DNA of 16,538 nucleotides from Candidatus Saccharibacteria bacterium UBA6209 (GCA_905370345.1 CAJPKE010000017.1:1-16538), one strand, 5' to 3'. Counted from the stretch's first letter, positions 1 through 7,326 are shown. The notes: generated by a model not told the origin, from the sequence alone. Numbers and translations: made by a program.

Positions 1-350
1 AGGCATTATTATTGAGACACCGGCTGGATGGATCTTAGGGTTGAATCGCACATCTTTGATTTACTAGTTGTAATTCATGTTTGACCCACGCACGGTTGGG
101 TGACAGGACGAGTGGAGTGGGAGGGCAATACTTATCTATTCCCATTTCTTGGTAAGCGATAAACTCGGTTTCATCCTCAAAATGATTGGTTTGCGTCCGG
201 ATCAGTCGTTCTGCATAGAGACTGCTCAATTTCAGAGTAAAGCAGCTATTGGTCTGCCTGATGGAATAAGTAAGAAAGCGGCGATTGAATCGGCGAAGTA
301 AGCATAAAAATTAGTAAAATCTGATATGGTACTAGCATTTTCACTTCACC
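1..350. other. No convincing gene; unresolved stretch
   Basis: I see no well supported gene here. The minus strand has a 64-codon frame (229-35) starting at TTG with no Shine-Dalgarno and no recognisable family. The plus strand has a short frame 182-301 (ATG, 39 codons, ending AAIESAK) without a ribosome site. In the same plus frame a 21-codon stretch (from base 2, containing ETPAGWILGLN) stops at 65-67, and two more stops (71-73 and a TGA near 101) lie before the second piece. The plus-frame pieces could be the decayed end of a gene entering from the left, but no family is recognisable. Confidence 0.35.
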
Positions 351-353
351 CAT

Positions 354-361
354 GCTATAAT
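354..361 (+). promoter_or_regulatory. Extended -10 promoter of rpmG
   Basis: TGCTATAAT is a perfect -10 hexamer (356-361) with an upstream TG, 37 nt before the rpmG ATG. No good -35 sits at the expected distance, as is common for extended -10 promoters. Confidence 0.6.
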
Positions 362-398
362 TAGTCAAGACGTTTTATAAAATCTAACGAGTAAAGAG

Positions 399-617
399 AT
401 GGCAAAGAAGAATACGAAACGAAAGCTTATTGGTTTGGTGAGTAACTTGAGCAACCACCGAACTTACTATACTACTGTTAACACCCAGAACCGCACCACA
501 AAAGGTCAGGGTAAATTGACACTACGTAAGTACGACCCGATTGCAAAGCAACACGCTACTTACACCGAGACTAAGAAAAACCTTGGTCGTAACGAAGTTA
601 AAGCTCGCAAAAGCTAA
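399..617 (+). CDS. rpmG: 50S ribosomal protein bL33
   Basis: Small basic 72-residue protein of the large ribosomal subunit. The segments KRKLIGLVSN near the N-terminus, TYYTTVNTQNR in the middle and KLTLRKYDPIAKQHATYTETK (quoted in part: LRKYDPIAKQHATYTE) match the bL33 pattern of an RNA-contacting beta ribbon ending in a KYDP..KH..Y.E signature. It lacks the four cysteines of zinc-binding bL33, so it is the Cys-free type. It is longer than the usual 50-55 residues because of a basic C-terminal tail (NLGRNEVKARKS). A purine-rich GTAAAGAG abuts the ATG, a close and rather weak ribosome site. The gene is monocistronic, with its own promoter and terminator. Confidence 0.9.
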   Translation: MAKKNTKRKLIGLVSNLSNHRTYYTTVNTQNRTTKGQGKLTLRKYDPIAKQHATYTETKKNLGRNEVKARKS

Positions 618-635
618 TTTAACAAGATTATACAG

Positions 636-664
636 AAACTCCCTCGCATTAAGAGGGAGTTTTT
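636..664 (+). terminator. Intrinsic terminator of rpmG
   Basis: A perfect 10-bp stem (636-645 with 653-662, core ACTCCCTC/GAGGGAGT), a 7-nt loop and a T run ending near 668. On the minus strand only three T residues follow, so it would act weakly for the convergent GH57 gene that stops at 684. Confidence 0.9.
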
Positions 665-683
665 ATTTGGCAAGAATGTCTGA

Positions 684-1886
684 CTATTTCCTCAATCGAG
701 ACTTCATATCACGAATGGTATTCATATAGTAAAGAAAAGCGTCGTATGGCGAATCATACGGGCTAAAATAAGCGTGAACATCGCCGTCGGTAAAATTCTT
801 CGTTCCCATGTAATAGAAGTGGTCTGAAGTTTGCAATTTTCGCCAATCGCTAATTAGACCTTCATCCTTGCTATTCAAGACCTCATCTTCAAGCTCATAA
901 ACATATCGCAAAGCTTCTTTCTGCAGGCTGTTTCCGTTCCAAGCCGTCAAATCTCGCTCGGCGTCCGCCCACGTTACAGGCGACGGCATACTTATTTCAC
1001 CGGCGGGCGCATTCGCGTCTAGCGCTTCGCTAACGGTATAGAAAGTATTGCCACTAGCGCTCAGCCATTTATCAACAAACTTCTCAAAGAAGCCGAAAAT
1101 CCCAGATTCCGCCCATTGATGTTCGCCGAAAGTTTCATAGTCCATGAACAAGTTAAGCAGTGGCGCGTAACGGACAGAATCTTCCACCCACGTATTAAAC
1201 TTATCCGCGGTCAACGGCCATTCATTCCATTTTCGATCGCTAAACCTAAACGCTAAATCATCGCTCAATCGATAATTCTTAAGTAGTAATCCAATCTTCT
1301 TCGTGTCTCTCGGGCGATATACATAATTCGGACTGCGCCAATTCAGAATCGGATCCCAGCCTTCAGCCAACACACCCTTAAAGCCATCCTGTTCAGCCCA
1401 TTTTGCCAAGTCATCACTATACGCCAACTCTGTATTTGCCAAAACTCGCGTTTCCGCACCAAAAATCTCGCGAATCTTCCAGCGGTGAAGCTCAACTTGA
1501 CGCTCGAACTCCTTGCGCGAATAGAAAAACGCCAGACTGTGATGATACGGACTTGATAAGATTTCTACTTGACCAGTCTTTACCAGGCGCTTGAAACTTT
1601 CCAAAACTTCAGGATTAAACCTTTCAGCTTGCTCTAAAAACGTTCCACTAAAACTCAGCGAGATCTTAAAATCAGGATATTTTTTCAATAATTTTTCAAG
1701 CAAAGCATTCATCGGCAAATACGACTTTTCTGCAACTTTTTGGAATATTTTTTGATTGTCCTGATCTGGATTTTGACCGCCAGAGAAATAGTTATGCTTC
1801 CAAGCCACGTCAAATATACTATACTCGCGTATTCGCCACGGTTGGTGTACGTGTAGATATAAAACTATTCCTTTATTTTTATTCAT
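684..1886 (-). CDS. Glycoside hydrolase family 57 (alpha-amylase-like)
   Basis: A 400-residue cytosolic protein with no signal peptide, recognisable as GH57 (retaining alpha-glucan hydrolases and branching enzymes). Visible motifs are HVHQPW (HQP at residues 14-16), SPYHHSL near 113-119, ANTELAY with candidate nucleophile E153, and MDYETFGEHQW with candidate acid/base D249. About 400 residues suits the short GH57 amylase-like group rather than the roughly 520-residue branching enzymes, so hydrolysis of an internal alpha-glucan is more likely; the exact reaction is not readable. Start choice: the ATG at 1886 overlaps the upstream gene's stop as ATGA and has AAAGGAG eight bases upstream. A start 30 nt earlier (1916) has no such support. 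It is translationally coupled to the glycosyltransferase, suggesting a shared glucan pathway. Confidence 0.88.
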   Translation of the reverse strand: MNKNKGIVLYLHVHQPWRIREYSIFDVAWKHNYFSGGQNPDQDNQKIFQKVAEKSYLPMNALLEKLLKKYPDFKISLSFSGTFLEQAERFNPEVLESFKRLVKTGQVEILSSPYHHSLAFFYSRKEFERQVELHRWKIREIFGAETRVLANTELAYSDDLAKWAEQDGFKGVLAEGWDPILNWRSPNYVYRPRDTKKIGLLLKNYRLSDDLAFRFSDRKWNEWPLTADKFNTWVEDSVRYAPLLNLFMDYETFGEHQWAESGIFGFFEKFVDKWLSASGNTFYTVSEALDANAPAGEISMPSPVTWADAERDLTAWNGNSLQKEALRYVYELEDEVLNSKDEGLISDWRKLQTSDHFYYMGTKNFTDGDVHAYFSPYDSPYDAFLYYMNTIRDMKSRLRK

Positions 1887-3085
1887 GCCAGCGCTCCTTT
1901 GTACAGTTTCAGACATTTTCTAGCGGCGTCCTGCCAGGAAATTCTCGCGTATTCATTCTTAACGTTTTTCTTCAAAGATTTCTGTAAAGCAGGTGATTCA
2001 GCGATATTAACAATTTCATCCGCCAATTTATTCACATCCCAATAGTCAAACCGCATAATATTATCCAGAACCTCACCAACGCCAGATTGACGACTAATAA
2101 GTAACGCCGTGTCATGATGCGCCGCCTCCAAGGCAGTCAAGCCAAATGGCTCAGAAACCGAACTCATCACAAAAACATCAATCAAACAGTAAATATCTCG
2201 CCACTGTTTTCCGCGCACAAATCCCGTAAAAATCATCTTATCGCTAATCCCTAAATCTGCCGCCAGTTCAATCAGTTCATCTCTTTGCTCGCCATTTCCA
2301 GATAAAACAAAAACAATTTTCTCATATTTATCAAGCGCCTTCGCTGCGGCCCGCACAAAATACGTCAAACCCTTCTGAACCGTAAGTCGCGTCAACGCGC
2401 CGACAACCGTATAGCCATCCTTTTTCAGCTCCTCCAAATATCTGTAAGTGCTGGCGTCATACTCGTGTGGCGGCAAATCAGCCAAATCAATCGCGTTATA
2501 AACCACCTCAATTTTCTCTGGCGGAATGTGATAATTCTTAACAATTATTTCCTTCGTGATTTCACTAACGGCGATTATCCGATCAGCCATCAACAAGCCT
2601 TGTTGCTCAATTTCGTGAACCAGAGGATTTCCTGACTGCTCGCCAGAACGGTCAAATTCCGTCGCGTGAACGTGCACAATTAGCGGCGCGCCCGTCATTT
2701 CTTTAGCAATTATTCCAGCTTCCATCGTCAACCAATCATGCGCGTGAATTGCATCGGGCTGATGATTTTTCACAAACTTCCGAACATATTTGCCATAACG
2801 CCTCTGTACAGCACGCATCGGCGAAAGACCATATTCGTCCTTAGCGTTTTCACGATCTTCCTCTGAACCGTTATTATACGCGCCCAAATCGTGATAATTC
2901 GGCGGCAAAGGAGTAGCTGAATAGATATTCATATAGTCAATTCCGGGATGCTCGGCGGTGTAGGGGATAATAAAGTCAATATCAACGCCCTCCGAAGCAA
3001 GCGCCTTCGACATCTGATAGCAAGCAACGCCAAGTCCGCCACTATTGTGCGGAGGAAGTTCCCACCCAAGCATTAAAATTTTCAT
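1883..3085 (-). CDS. GT-B glycosyltransferase, glycogen-synthase-like (GT4/GT5)
   Basis: A 400-residue GT-B glycosyltransferase. The N-terminal WELPPHNSGGLG (residues 8-19) is the glycine-rich sugar-nucleotide loop seen in starch/glycogen synthase-like enzymes. HAHDW lies at 114-118. The C-terminal half has RLTVQKG (233-239) and the E-x7-E motif SEPFGLTALE (E312, E320) typical of retaining GT4/GT5 enzymes. No membrane segment is seen, so it is presumably cytosolic. It most plausibly extends an alpha-glucan from a nucleotide sugar, because a GH57 gene follows with ATGA overlap. A role in capsule or glycolipid synthesis remains possible. Start choice: a TTG codon 39 nt upstream falls inside a -35 box (TTGAAA), so the ATG at 3085 is the start. 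The leader is then only a few bases and there is no Shine-Dalgarno. Confidence 0.85.
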   Translation of the reverse strand: MKILMLGWELPPHNSGGLGVACYQMSKALASEGVDIDFIIPYTAEHPGIDYMNIYSATPLPPNYHDLGAYNNGSEEDRENAKDEYGLSPMRAVQRRYGKYVRKFVKNHQPDAIHAHDWLTMEAGIIAKEMTGAPLIVHVHATEFDRSGEQSGNPLVHEIEQQGLLMADRIIAVSEITKEIIVKNYHIPPEKIEVVYNAIDLADLPPHEYDASTYRYLEELKKDGYTVVGALTRLTVQKGLTYFVRAAAKALDKYEKIVFVLSGNGEQRDELIELAADLGISDKMIFTGFVRGKQWRDIYCLIDVFVMSSVSEPFGLTALEAAHHDTALLISRQSGVGEVLDNIMRFDYWDVNKLADEIVNIAESPALQKSLKKNVKNEYARISWQDAARKCLKLYKGALA

Positions 3086-3095
3086 CTCTGAGTTA

Positions 3096-3124
3096 ATTGT
3101 AGAACTACGCTTATGTTTTTTCAA
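3096..3124 (-). promoter_or_regulatory. Promoter of the glycosyltransferase-GH57 operon
   Basis: On the minus strand TTGAAA (3124-3119), 17 bp spacer, TACAAT (3101-3096). The -10 ends 10 nt before the ATG, predicting a leader of about 3-4 nt. Confidence 0.7.
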
Positions 3125-3175
3125 GGGATTTTGGGATCTTTTTCACGAGTTTTTTATTTTTCACAATTTTAACAT

Positions 3176-3203
3176 TTGCGACAAAGCTAATTCGTGATAA
3201 AAT
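3176..3203 (+). promoter_or_regulatory. Promoter of tRNA-Trp
   Basis: TTGCGA (3176-3181), 16 bp, then TGATAAAAT (TAAAAT 3198-3203, extended -10). The expected start is about 3 nt before the mature tRNA 5' end, so almost no 5' leader would be removed. Confidence 0.6.
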
Positions 3204-3212
3204 GGTTGCTAT

Positions 3213-3289
3213 AGGAGTGTAGCTCAGGTGGCTAGAGCACTGGTCTCCAAAACCAGGTGTCGGGGGTTCGAGTCCCTCCACTCCTGCCA
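3213..3289 (+). tRNA. trnW: tRNA-Trp (anticodon CCA)
   Basis: A complete cloverleaf of 77 nt including an encoded 3' CCA (3287-3289). The acceptor stem AGGAGTG (3213-3219) pairs with CACTCCT (3279-3285). The anticodon stem CTGGT/ACCAG (3240-3244, 3252-3256) closes a 7-nt loop CTCCAAA with anticodon CCA at 3247-3249. The T-loop GTTCGAGTC is canonical. Discriminator G (3286) fits tRNA-Trp. CCA reads UGG only, consistent with TGA being a stop here. Confidence 0.95.
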
Positions 3290-3318
3290 AGATTCTCGCT
3301 TGAAAGAGAATCTTTTTT
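3289..3318 (+). terminator. Intrinsic terminator after tRNA-Trp
   Basis: Stem GATTCTC (3291-3297) with GAGAATC (3306-3312), 8-nt loop, followed by TTTTTT. It sits directly against the tRNA 3' end and just upstream of the next promoter. Confidence 0.85.
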
Positions 3319-3333
3319 ATTAGTCAAAAATCT

Positions 3334-3341
3334 GCTATAAT
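3334..3341 (+). promoter_or_regulatory. Extended -10 promoter, leaderless start
   Basis: TGCTATAAT (hexamer 3336-3341) ends 8 nt before the ATG at 3350, so transcription should begin within a few bases of the start codon. No Shine-Dalgarno is present. Confidence 0.65.
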
Positions 3342-3349
3342 TTCTCAAT

Positions 3350-3892
3350 ATGAAACCTTTATCACCTTCACTTCCGCATATTATCGCCATGGTTGGTGCG
3401 CCAGGTTCAGGGAAGACACAATTCGCTGTAGAATTTGCGAAGATTTTCAATTCTCCAGTAGTAAGTTCTCGACAATTTGAAGTTTTTACGGACAATACAA
3501 AAACCATTTCTGACGCAACATTGTCGCTTTTAGAAGAATTTTTGAAGACTAAGCAAACTGTTATTTTGGACGGATCAACGGATCAGCGCACGAATCGTAT
3601 GCGCATCAATCGCCTTGCCAGGGAATATGGATATAAAGTCCTATTCGTTTGGGTGCAAACCGATCCCGCCACAGCCAAACATCGCTGGATAAAGACTTAT
3701 GGCGGAAATGACGAATCTTTTGAGCGACGATTGAAGCAGTTTTCAGCGCCACACAGCAGCGAATCTTACGTCGTGATCAGTGGTCGTCACACCTTAAGCA
3801 GTCAAGCTCGCACTGTTCTTAAGCAAATTGGCGCGAGTCGTCCAGAAGCTCCGCGCCGCCCAATTGCCGGGAATCGAATCAATATAGGTTAG
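3350..3892 (+). CDS. P-loop NTPase, AAA/kinase-like
   Basis: A 180-residue soluble protein with a clear Walker A, GAPGSGKT at residues 16-23, and a Walker B-like strand VILDGS at 71-76. Size and layout resemble small P-loop kinases that phosphorylate nucleotides, metabolites or RNA ends (zeta-toxin/polynucleotide-kinase-like AAA_33 group). The C-terminal basic and proline-rich tail (RPEAPRRPIAGNR) is not part of the fold. The substrate cannot be assigned. The gene is first in a likely two-gene unit: it ends two bases before the metallopeptidase ATG. The start is supported by the -10 box immediately upstream and the absence of an alternative ribosome site. Confidence 0.75.
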   Translation: MKPLSPSLPHIIAMVGAPGSGKTQFAVEFAKIFNSPVVSSRQFEVFTDNTKTISDATLSLLEEFLKTKQTVILDGSTDQRTNRMRINRLAREYGYKVLFVWVQTDPATAKHRWIKTYGGNDESFERRLKQFSAPHSSESYVVISGRHTLSSQARTVLKQIGASRPEAPRRPIAGNRINIG

Positions 3893-3894
3893 TT

Positions 3895-4587
3895 ATGACA
3901 ATTATTACCGACGAAGAATTCGGAGAAATTGTCGTTAAAAAACGTAGCTTAGCGAAGACTGTTAGTTTGAAAATTGCGCCAGACGGACGAATACAAATTA
4001 CAATGCCGCCATATGCGCCGCTGTTGGTCGCAAAGGCATTGATTAAAACCTCTCGTAAGCTAGTCCGCGAATTAGTTTCTCAATACAGAGAAAAACTTTC
4101 TTACACAGAAAATCAGCAAATCGGCAAAAGCCATCATTTATTGATACAAACGACCGCGAAACCTTCGAGTGTAAAAATCGTCGGAACGCAGATATTGGCA
4201 GAAATCAACGAAGCAGAATCTATTGGATCGACCGCAAACCAACAACTTATCCGCAGTAAAATTCTGGCAGCTCTCAGAAAAGAAGCCAAGTCGTATCTGC
4301 CGAGGCGACTGTCATTTTTAGCGAAAGAACACGGCTTTTCTTTTGCTCGGAGTAAAATGACGCACTCATCAAGTCGCTGGGGAAGTTGTTCTTCATCTGG
4401 GACGATTAGCTTGAATATCGGGATGATGAACTTGCCATTTGAGCTAATTGATTACGTAATTATCCACGAATTGTGCCACACCAGACATATGAATCACTCG
4501 ACGAAATTCTGGGACGAAGTTGCCAAATTTGACCCGCATTATAAAATCCACCGAAATAAATTGAAAAAATATTCGCCATACATATAG
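3895..4587 (+). CDS. YgjP-type metallopeptidase domain protein (DUF45/SprT-like)
   Basis: A 230-residue soluble protein of the YgjP/DUF45 group. The zinc site is visible as HELCH at 191-195 with a further ligand candidate H201 in MNHSTKFW, and the family hallmark RWGSCSS lies at 161-167. The N-terminal half has beta-rich KKRSLAKTVSLKIAPDGRI, typical of the family. Family members are predicted gluzincin-like proteases and the biological substrate is unknown. It starts 2 nt after the P-loop gene stop without a strong ribosome site (only AGG in TATAGGTTAGTT), so translation is probably coupled. Confidence 0.88.
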   Translation: MTIITDEEFGEIVVKKRSLAKTVSLKIAPDGRIQITMPPYAPLLVAKALIKTSRKLVRELVSQYREKLSYTENQQIGKSHHLLIQTTAKPSSVKIVGTQILAEINEAESIGSTANQQLIRSKILAALRKEAKSYLPRRLSFLAKEHGFSFARSKMTHSSSRWGSCSSSGTISLNIGMMNLPFELIDYVIIHELCHTRHMNHSTKFWDEVAKFDPHYKIHRNKLKKYSPYI

Positions 4588-4603
4588 AAACGCATATGCT
4601 TAT

Positions 4604-4611
4604 GTTATACT
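4604..4611 (+). promoter_or_regulatory. Extended -10 promoter, leaderless start of the kinase
   Basis: TGTTATACT (hexamer 4606-4611) ends 6 nt before the ATG at 4618. No Shine-Dalgarno is present, so the kinase mRNA is probably leaderless. Confidence 0.6.
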
Positions 4612-4617
4612 TTAGCT

Positions 4618-5811
4618 ATGTGGGCGCTAATTTTTCTATTGATCACTCTGAGTGTTGTTTTAGGTGTTATAGATATTGTTTTACATAAAATATTGTCGGA
4701 AATTAGCAATAAATCTGATTATAAAAATGATAAAAAAAGCCTTAGCGAACATCAAAGAATGATCACGCTTATCAATAATATTACCGACGCAATCCTCAGT
4801 ACGGACGAGCACGGAATTATCAATACGTACAATTCTGCGGCACTTAATTTGATTGATACGAACAGCGGAATTAACGGCGAACATATCAGTCAAGTGCTGA
4901 ACCTTGAAACGACAGATAAAAAGCCGATTGACATTTTTAAGGAACTCACCAAGTCTTCCGCAATTCGCCAGCGCGACGACATTCTGATGAAAATCGAAGA
5001 CGGCGATTGTATTCGCCTGGAAGTTACACTTGCGCCAGTTCAAGGCGGCGACAAGATGACGCCGGACGGATATGTACTTATTTTGCGCGACATCACGAAG
5101 ACGAAGAGCCTCGAGGAGGAACGTGATGAATTTATTAGCGTAGTTAGTCACGAATTACGCACGCCAATTGCTATTGCTGAAGGTTCGCTGAGCAACGCCA
5201 AATTGCTGGTCGAGCGTAAAATGACTAGCAAAATTCCCGAAGCTATTGACGAATCTCATAAGCAAATTTTATTCTTAGCGCGAATGATCAACGACCTCAG
5301 TACGTTATCGCGCGCAGAGCGAGGAGTAGCTGATGAAACAGAAATAATTGACGTGACAGAGTTGGCGGCTCAGATAAATTCCGAATATTCACCTCAGGCG
5401 GGCGAAAAAGGTTTGGCTTTCAATTTGGATATCGGCGGACGACTTGGTGTAGTTAAAGTTTCTCGTCTATATCTGGAGGAAATTCTCCAAAACTTCATTA
5501 CCAACGCCATTCGATATACACAAAAAGGCTCCATAACTTTATCAATCAAGAAAAATAAATCTGGCGAAATCACCTTTAAGGTTATTGATACGGGAATTGG
5601 CATTAGCAAAGCCGACATAGCAAAAATTTTCGACAAGTTTTACCGCGCAGAAGATTATAGAACTCGCGAGACGAAAGGCACGGGATTAGGTCTATACGTT
5701 TCCGCTAAGTTGGCGAAGAAATTGGGCTGCAAAATTGAGGTAGAAAGCCGGTTAAACCACGGATCAACGTTCGGATTCAAGCTGAAAGAGTTCAAAAATA
5801 GCAGCAAATAA
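4618..5811 (+). CDS. Membrane sensor histidine kinase with PAS domain
   Basis: A 397-residue histidine kinase. One hydrophobic N-terminal segment (about residues 2-24) anchors it with almost no extracytoplasmic part, so the signal is probably cytoplasmic or membrane-borne. A PAS domain spans about 45-162, followed by HisKA with H-box SVVSHELRTP (phospho-acceptor H178). The HATPase_c domain has N-box QNFITNAIRY (N292, N296), G1 DTGIGIS (324-330), F-box FDKFYR (338-343) and G2 GTGLGL (354-359), so all catalytic boxes look intact. No response regulator is adjacent on either side, so it is an orphan in this window. It has its own promoter. The hairpin at 5863-5885, beyond the secE promoter, is the nearest terminator-like structure downstream. 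Confidence 0.93.
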   Translation: MWALIFLLITLSVVLGVIDIVLHKILSEISNKSDYKNDKKSLSEHQRMITLINNITDAILSTDEHGIINTYNSAALNLIDTNSGINGEHISQVLNLETTDKKPIDIFKELTKSSAIRQRDDILMKIEDGDCIRLEVTLAPVQGGDKMTPDGYVLILRDITKTKSLEEERDEFISVVSHELRTPIAIAEGSLSNAKLLVERKMTSKIPEAIDESHKQILFLARMINDLSTLSRAERGVADETEIIDVTELAAQINSEYSPQAGEKGLAFNLDIGGRLGVVKVSRLYLEEILQNFITNAIRYTQKGSITLSIKKNKSGEITFKVIDTGIGISKADIAKIFDKFYRAEDYRTRETKGTGLGLYVSAKLAKKLGCKIEVESRLNHGSTFGFKLKEFKNSSK

Positions 5812-5823
5812 TCTCTGGTCAAC

Positions 5824-5852
5824 TTGTTTTTTTGACTCGGATGAATTACAAT
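5824..5852 (+). promoter_or_regulatory. Promoter of secE-nusG
   Basis: TTGTTT (5824-5829), exactly 17 bp, TACAAT (5847-5852). Both hexamers and the spacing are identical to those of the rplJ promoter at 13157-13185. The start is expected near 5859. Confidence 0.65.
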
Positions 5853-5862
5853 GACTATTGAC

Positions 5863-5885
5863 AGTCTGTGAAAAACAGACTTTTT
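5863..5885 (+). terminator. Terminator-like hairpin in the secE leader
   Basis: AGTCTG (5863-5868) pairs with CAGACT (5876-5881) around TGAAAAA and is followed by TTTTT. It lies after the predicted secE promoter, so it may stop readthrough from the kinase gene, act as a leaky attenuator, or protect the 5' end of the secE-nusG mRNA. The stem is only 6 bp. Confidence 0.4.
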
Positions 5886-5900
5886 AAATTGGGAGAAAAT

Positions 5901-6230
5901 ATGGCACAGAAAGGCAAGGCAAGCAGCAAAACTACGGTTCGTCGAATCAAGGCTACCGACGACGCGCCAAAAAAAGAAAAAGCTGTAGCAAAAAAAATCA
6001 ATAAACCAACCAAGATCACCACAAAAGCGTCTAAAAAATCTGGCGAAAAAGGTGGATTGATTGGATATTTCAAGGGCGCTTGGGAAGAGTTGAAGCTAGT
6101 TCGCTGGCCAACCCGCTCAGCTACTTGGGCAATGACAGCAGCGGTGCTTATCTTCACCTTTACGTTTGTCGTTCTGATTTTATTACTTGACGCCGCATTC
6201 AACTGGGGCTTTAACCAAATTTTGAAATAG
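5901..6230 (+). CDS. secE: Preprotein translocase subunit SecE
   Basis: A 109-residue subunit of the SecYEG channel. The signature YFKGAWEELKLVRWPTR (about 56-72), an amphipathic helix before the membrane, is diagnostic. One transmembrane segment follows at about 76-97. The first 50 residues are a lysine- and alanine-rich extension with no family match. Start choice: ATG at 5901 has GGGAGA a suitable distance upstream; an in-frame GTG at 5868 lies inside the leader hairpin and has no ribosome site. The gene directly precedes nusG (10-nt gap), the standard bacterial arrangement. Confidence 0.93.
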   Translation: MAQKGKASSKTTVRRIKATDDAPKKEKAVAKKINKPTKITTKASKKSGEKGGLIGYFKGAWEELKLVRWPTRSATWAMTAAVLIFTFTFVVLILLLDAAFNWGFNQILK

Positions 6231-6240
6231 AGGAGATATT

Positions 6241-6786
6241 ATGAGTTCAAAACGATATGATGATAGTCAGCAATGGTATGCAATTCATACCTATTCTGGC
6301 TACGAAGAAAAAGTTGCCGAATCAATTCGCCAGCGAATCAATGGTGTCGATATGGCTGATAAGATTTTTGACGTTATCGTGCCAAAGGAGAAGCAAATTC
6401 AAATTCGCAACGGTAAGCGTAAAATCGTTGAAGCTAAGATCTTCCAGGGCTATGTCTTGGTTGAGATGAAATTGACCGACGAAACTTGGTACATTATCCG
6501 CAACACGCCAGGCGTTACAGGATTTGTGGGCGCCGACACTACGCCAACTCCAGTTTCTGAAAAAGAAATTGCGAAGATTAAGAAGCGAATGGGCGTTGAA
6601 GAACCTAAGCATCAGATTGATTTCTCAGAGGGAGAAGTTGTTTCAATTATCGACGGTCCGTTCAAAGGCTTTGACGGCGCGGTGAGCGAAATTGATGCAT
6701 CTAAGGGCACTTTGAAGGTTATGGTTAGTATGTTTGGTCGCGACACTCCAGTCGAGTTGGACGCCTTGCAGGTTAAAAAAGTTTAG
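6241..6786 (+). CDS. nusG: Transcription termination/antitermination protein NusG
   Basis: A 181-residue protein of usual NusG length that binds RNA polymerase and couples transcription to ribosomes or Rho. The NGN domain covers about 10-110 (WYAIHTYSGYEEKV, FQGYVLVEM, PGVTGFVG), and the KOW domain about 126-180 (GEVVSIIDGPFKGFDGAVSEID, key part DGPFKGFDG). AGGAGAT lies 4 nt before the ATG. It is co-transcribed with secE. Confidence 0.96.
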   Translation: MSSKRYDDSQQWYAIHTYSGYEEKVAESIRQRINGVDMADKIFDVIVPKEKQIQIRNGKRKIVEAKIFQGYVLVEMKLTDETWYIIRNTPGVTGFVGADTTPTPVSEKEIAKIKKRMGVEEPKHQIDFSEGEVVSIIDGPFKGFDGAVSEIDASKGTLKVMVSMFGRDTPVELDALQVKKV

Positions 6787-6787
6787 C

Positions 6788-6816
6788 TTGCAATTTTAAG
6801 CATTTTTCGATATAAT
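6788..6816 (+). promoter_or_regulatory. Promoter of rplK
   Basis: TTGCAA (6788-6793), 17 bp, perfect TATAAT (6811-6816), starting 2 nt after the nusG stop. rplK therefore has its own promoter, with a leader of about 30 nt. Confidence 0.75.
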
Positions 6817-6852
6817 ATTCGAGTTACGCACTACAAACTATAAGGAAGAACT

Positions 6853-7278
6853 ATGGCAAAGAAAATTATTGGTAATTTGAAATTACGCATTCCAGCCGGT
6901 CGAGCAACAGCAGGTCCTCCAGTGGGATCAACGCTTGGTCAGTGGGGACTAAACATGATGGACTTTATCAATCCATTCAATGACGCTACAAAAGATATGA
7001 TGGGTAAGGATGTAATTGTTCACATTCAAGTTTACGAAGACCGAACATTTACTTGGAACTCACTTGGTCAGCCAGTTGACGATATGATTCGCGAAAAAGC
7101 CGGAATTCAAAAGGGTAGCGGCAAACCTCACTCAGATAAGGTCGGTAAGATTACTCGCGCACAATTGCAAGAAATCGCTGAGGCGAAAAAAGACCAATTG
7201 AACGCAATCGACATCGAAGGTGCAATGAAAGTTATCGCCGGATCAGCACGCTCAATGGGCGTTGAAGTCGTCGACTAA
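6853..7278 (+). CDS. rplK: 50S ribosomal protein uL11
   Basis: A 141-residue protein of standard length that forms the base of the L7/L12 stalk with 23S rRNA at the GTPase centre. The N-terminal domain shows the proline-rich GPPVGSTLGQWGLNMMDF; the RNA-binding C-terminal domain shows KAGIQKGSGKPHSDKVGKI and SARSMGVEV. Ribosome site AAGGAAG lies before the ATG. It normally heads a rplK-rplA pair, but here a terminator follows and rplA is about 2.6 kb away. Confidence 0.97.
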   Translation: MAKKIIGNLKLRIPAGRATAGPPVGSTLGQWGLNMMDFINPFNDATKDMMGKDVIVHIQVYEDRTFTWNSLGQPVDDMIREKAGIQKGSGKPHSDKVGKITRAQLQEIAEAKKDQLNAIDIEGAMKVIAGSARSMGVEVVD

Positions 7279-7295
7279 TCTACAGAACTTTTAGC

Positions 7296-7325
7296 AAATA
7301 GCCCCGGACTTCTCGGGGTTATTTT
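7296..7325 (+). terminator. Intrinsic terminator of rplK
   Basis: Stem of about 11 bp including one G-U pair (7296-7306 with 7314-7324; core CCCCG/CGGGG), 7-nt loop, with the T-rich run partly inside the 3' arm. It ends 5 nt before the -10 hexamer of the next gene. Confidence 0.8.
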
Positions 7326-7326
7326 A

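Noticed and set aside
1883..1885. Alternative code with TGA as a sense codon (Gracilibacteria/Absconditabacteria type)
   Set aside because: TGA ends the glycosyltransferase exactly at the ATGA junction, and other genes read normally with the standard code.
1887..1916. Longer GH57 start at 1916
   Set aside because: The ATG at 1886 has AAAGGAG and a classic ATGA overlap; the extra residues are not GH57-like.
3086..3124. Longer glycosyltransferase start at TTG 3124
   Set aside because: That TTG is the first half of the -35 box TTGAAA, spaced 17 bp from TACAAT; the ATG at 3085 follows the promoter and begins the conserved fold.
3213..3289. tRNA-Trp as an integration site for a mobile element
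   Set aside because: No integrase and no duplicated tRNA 3' end were seen nearby; a terminator and an ordinary gene follow directly.
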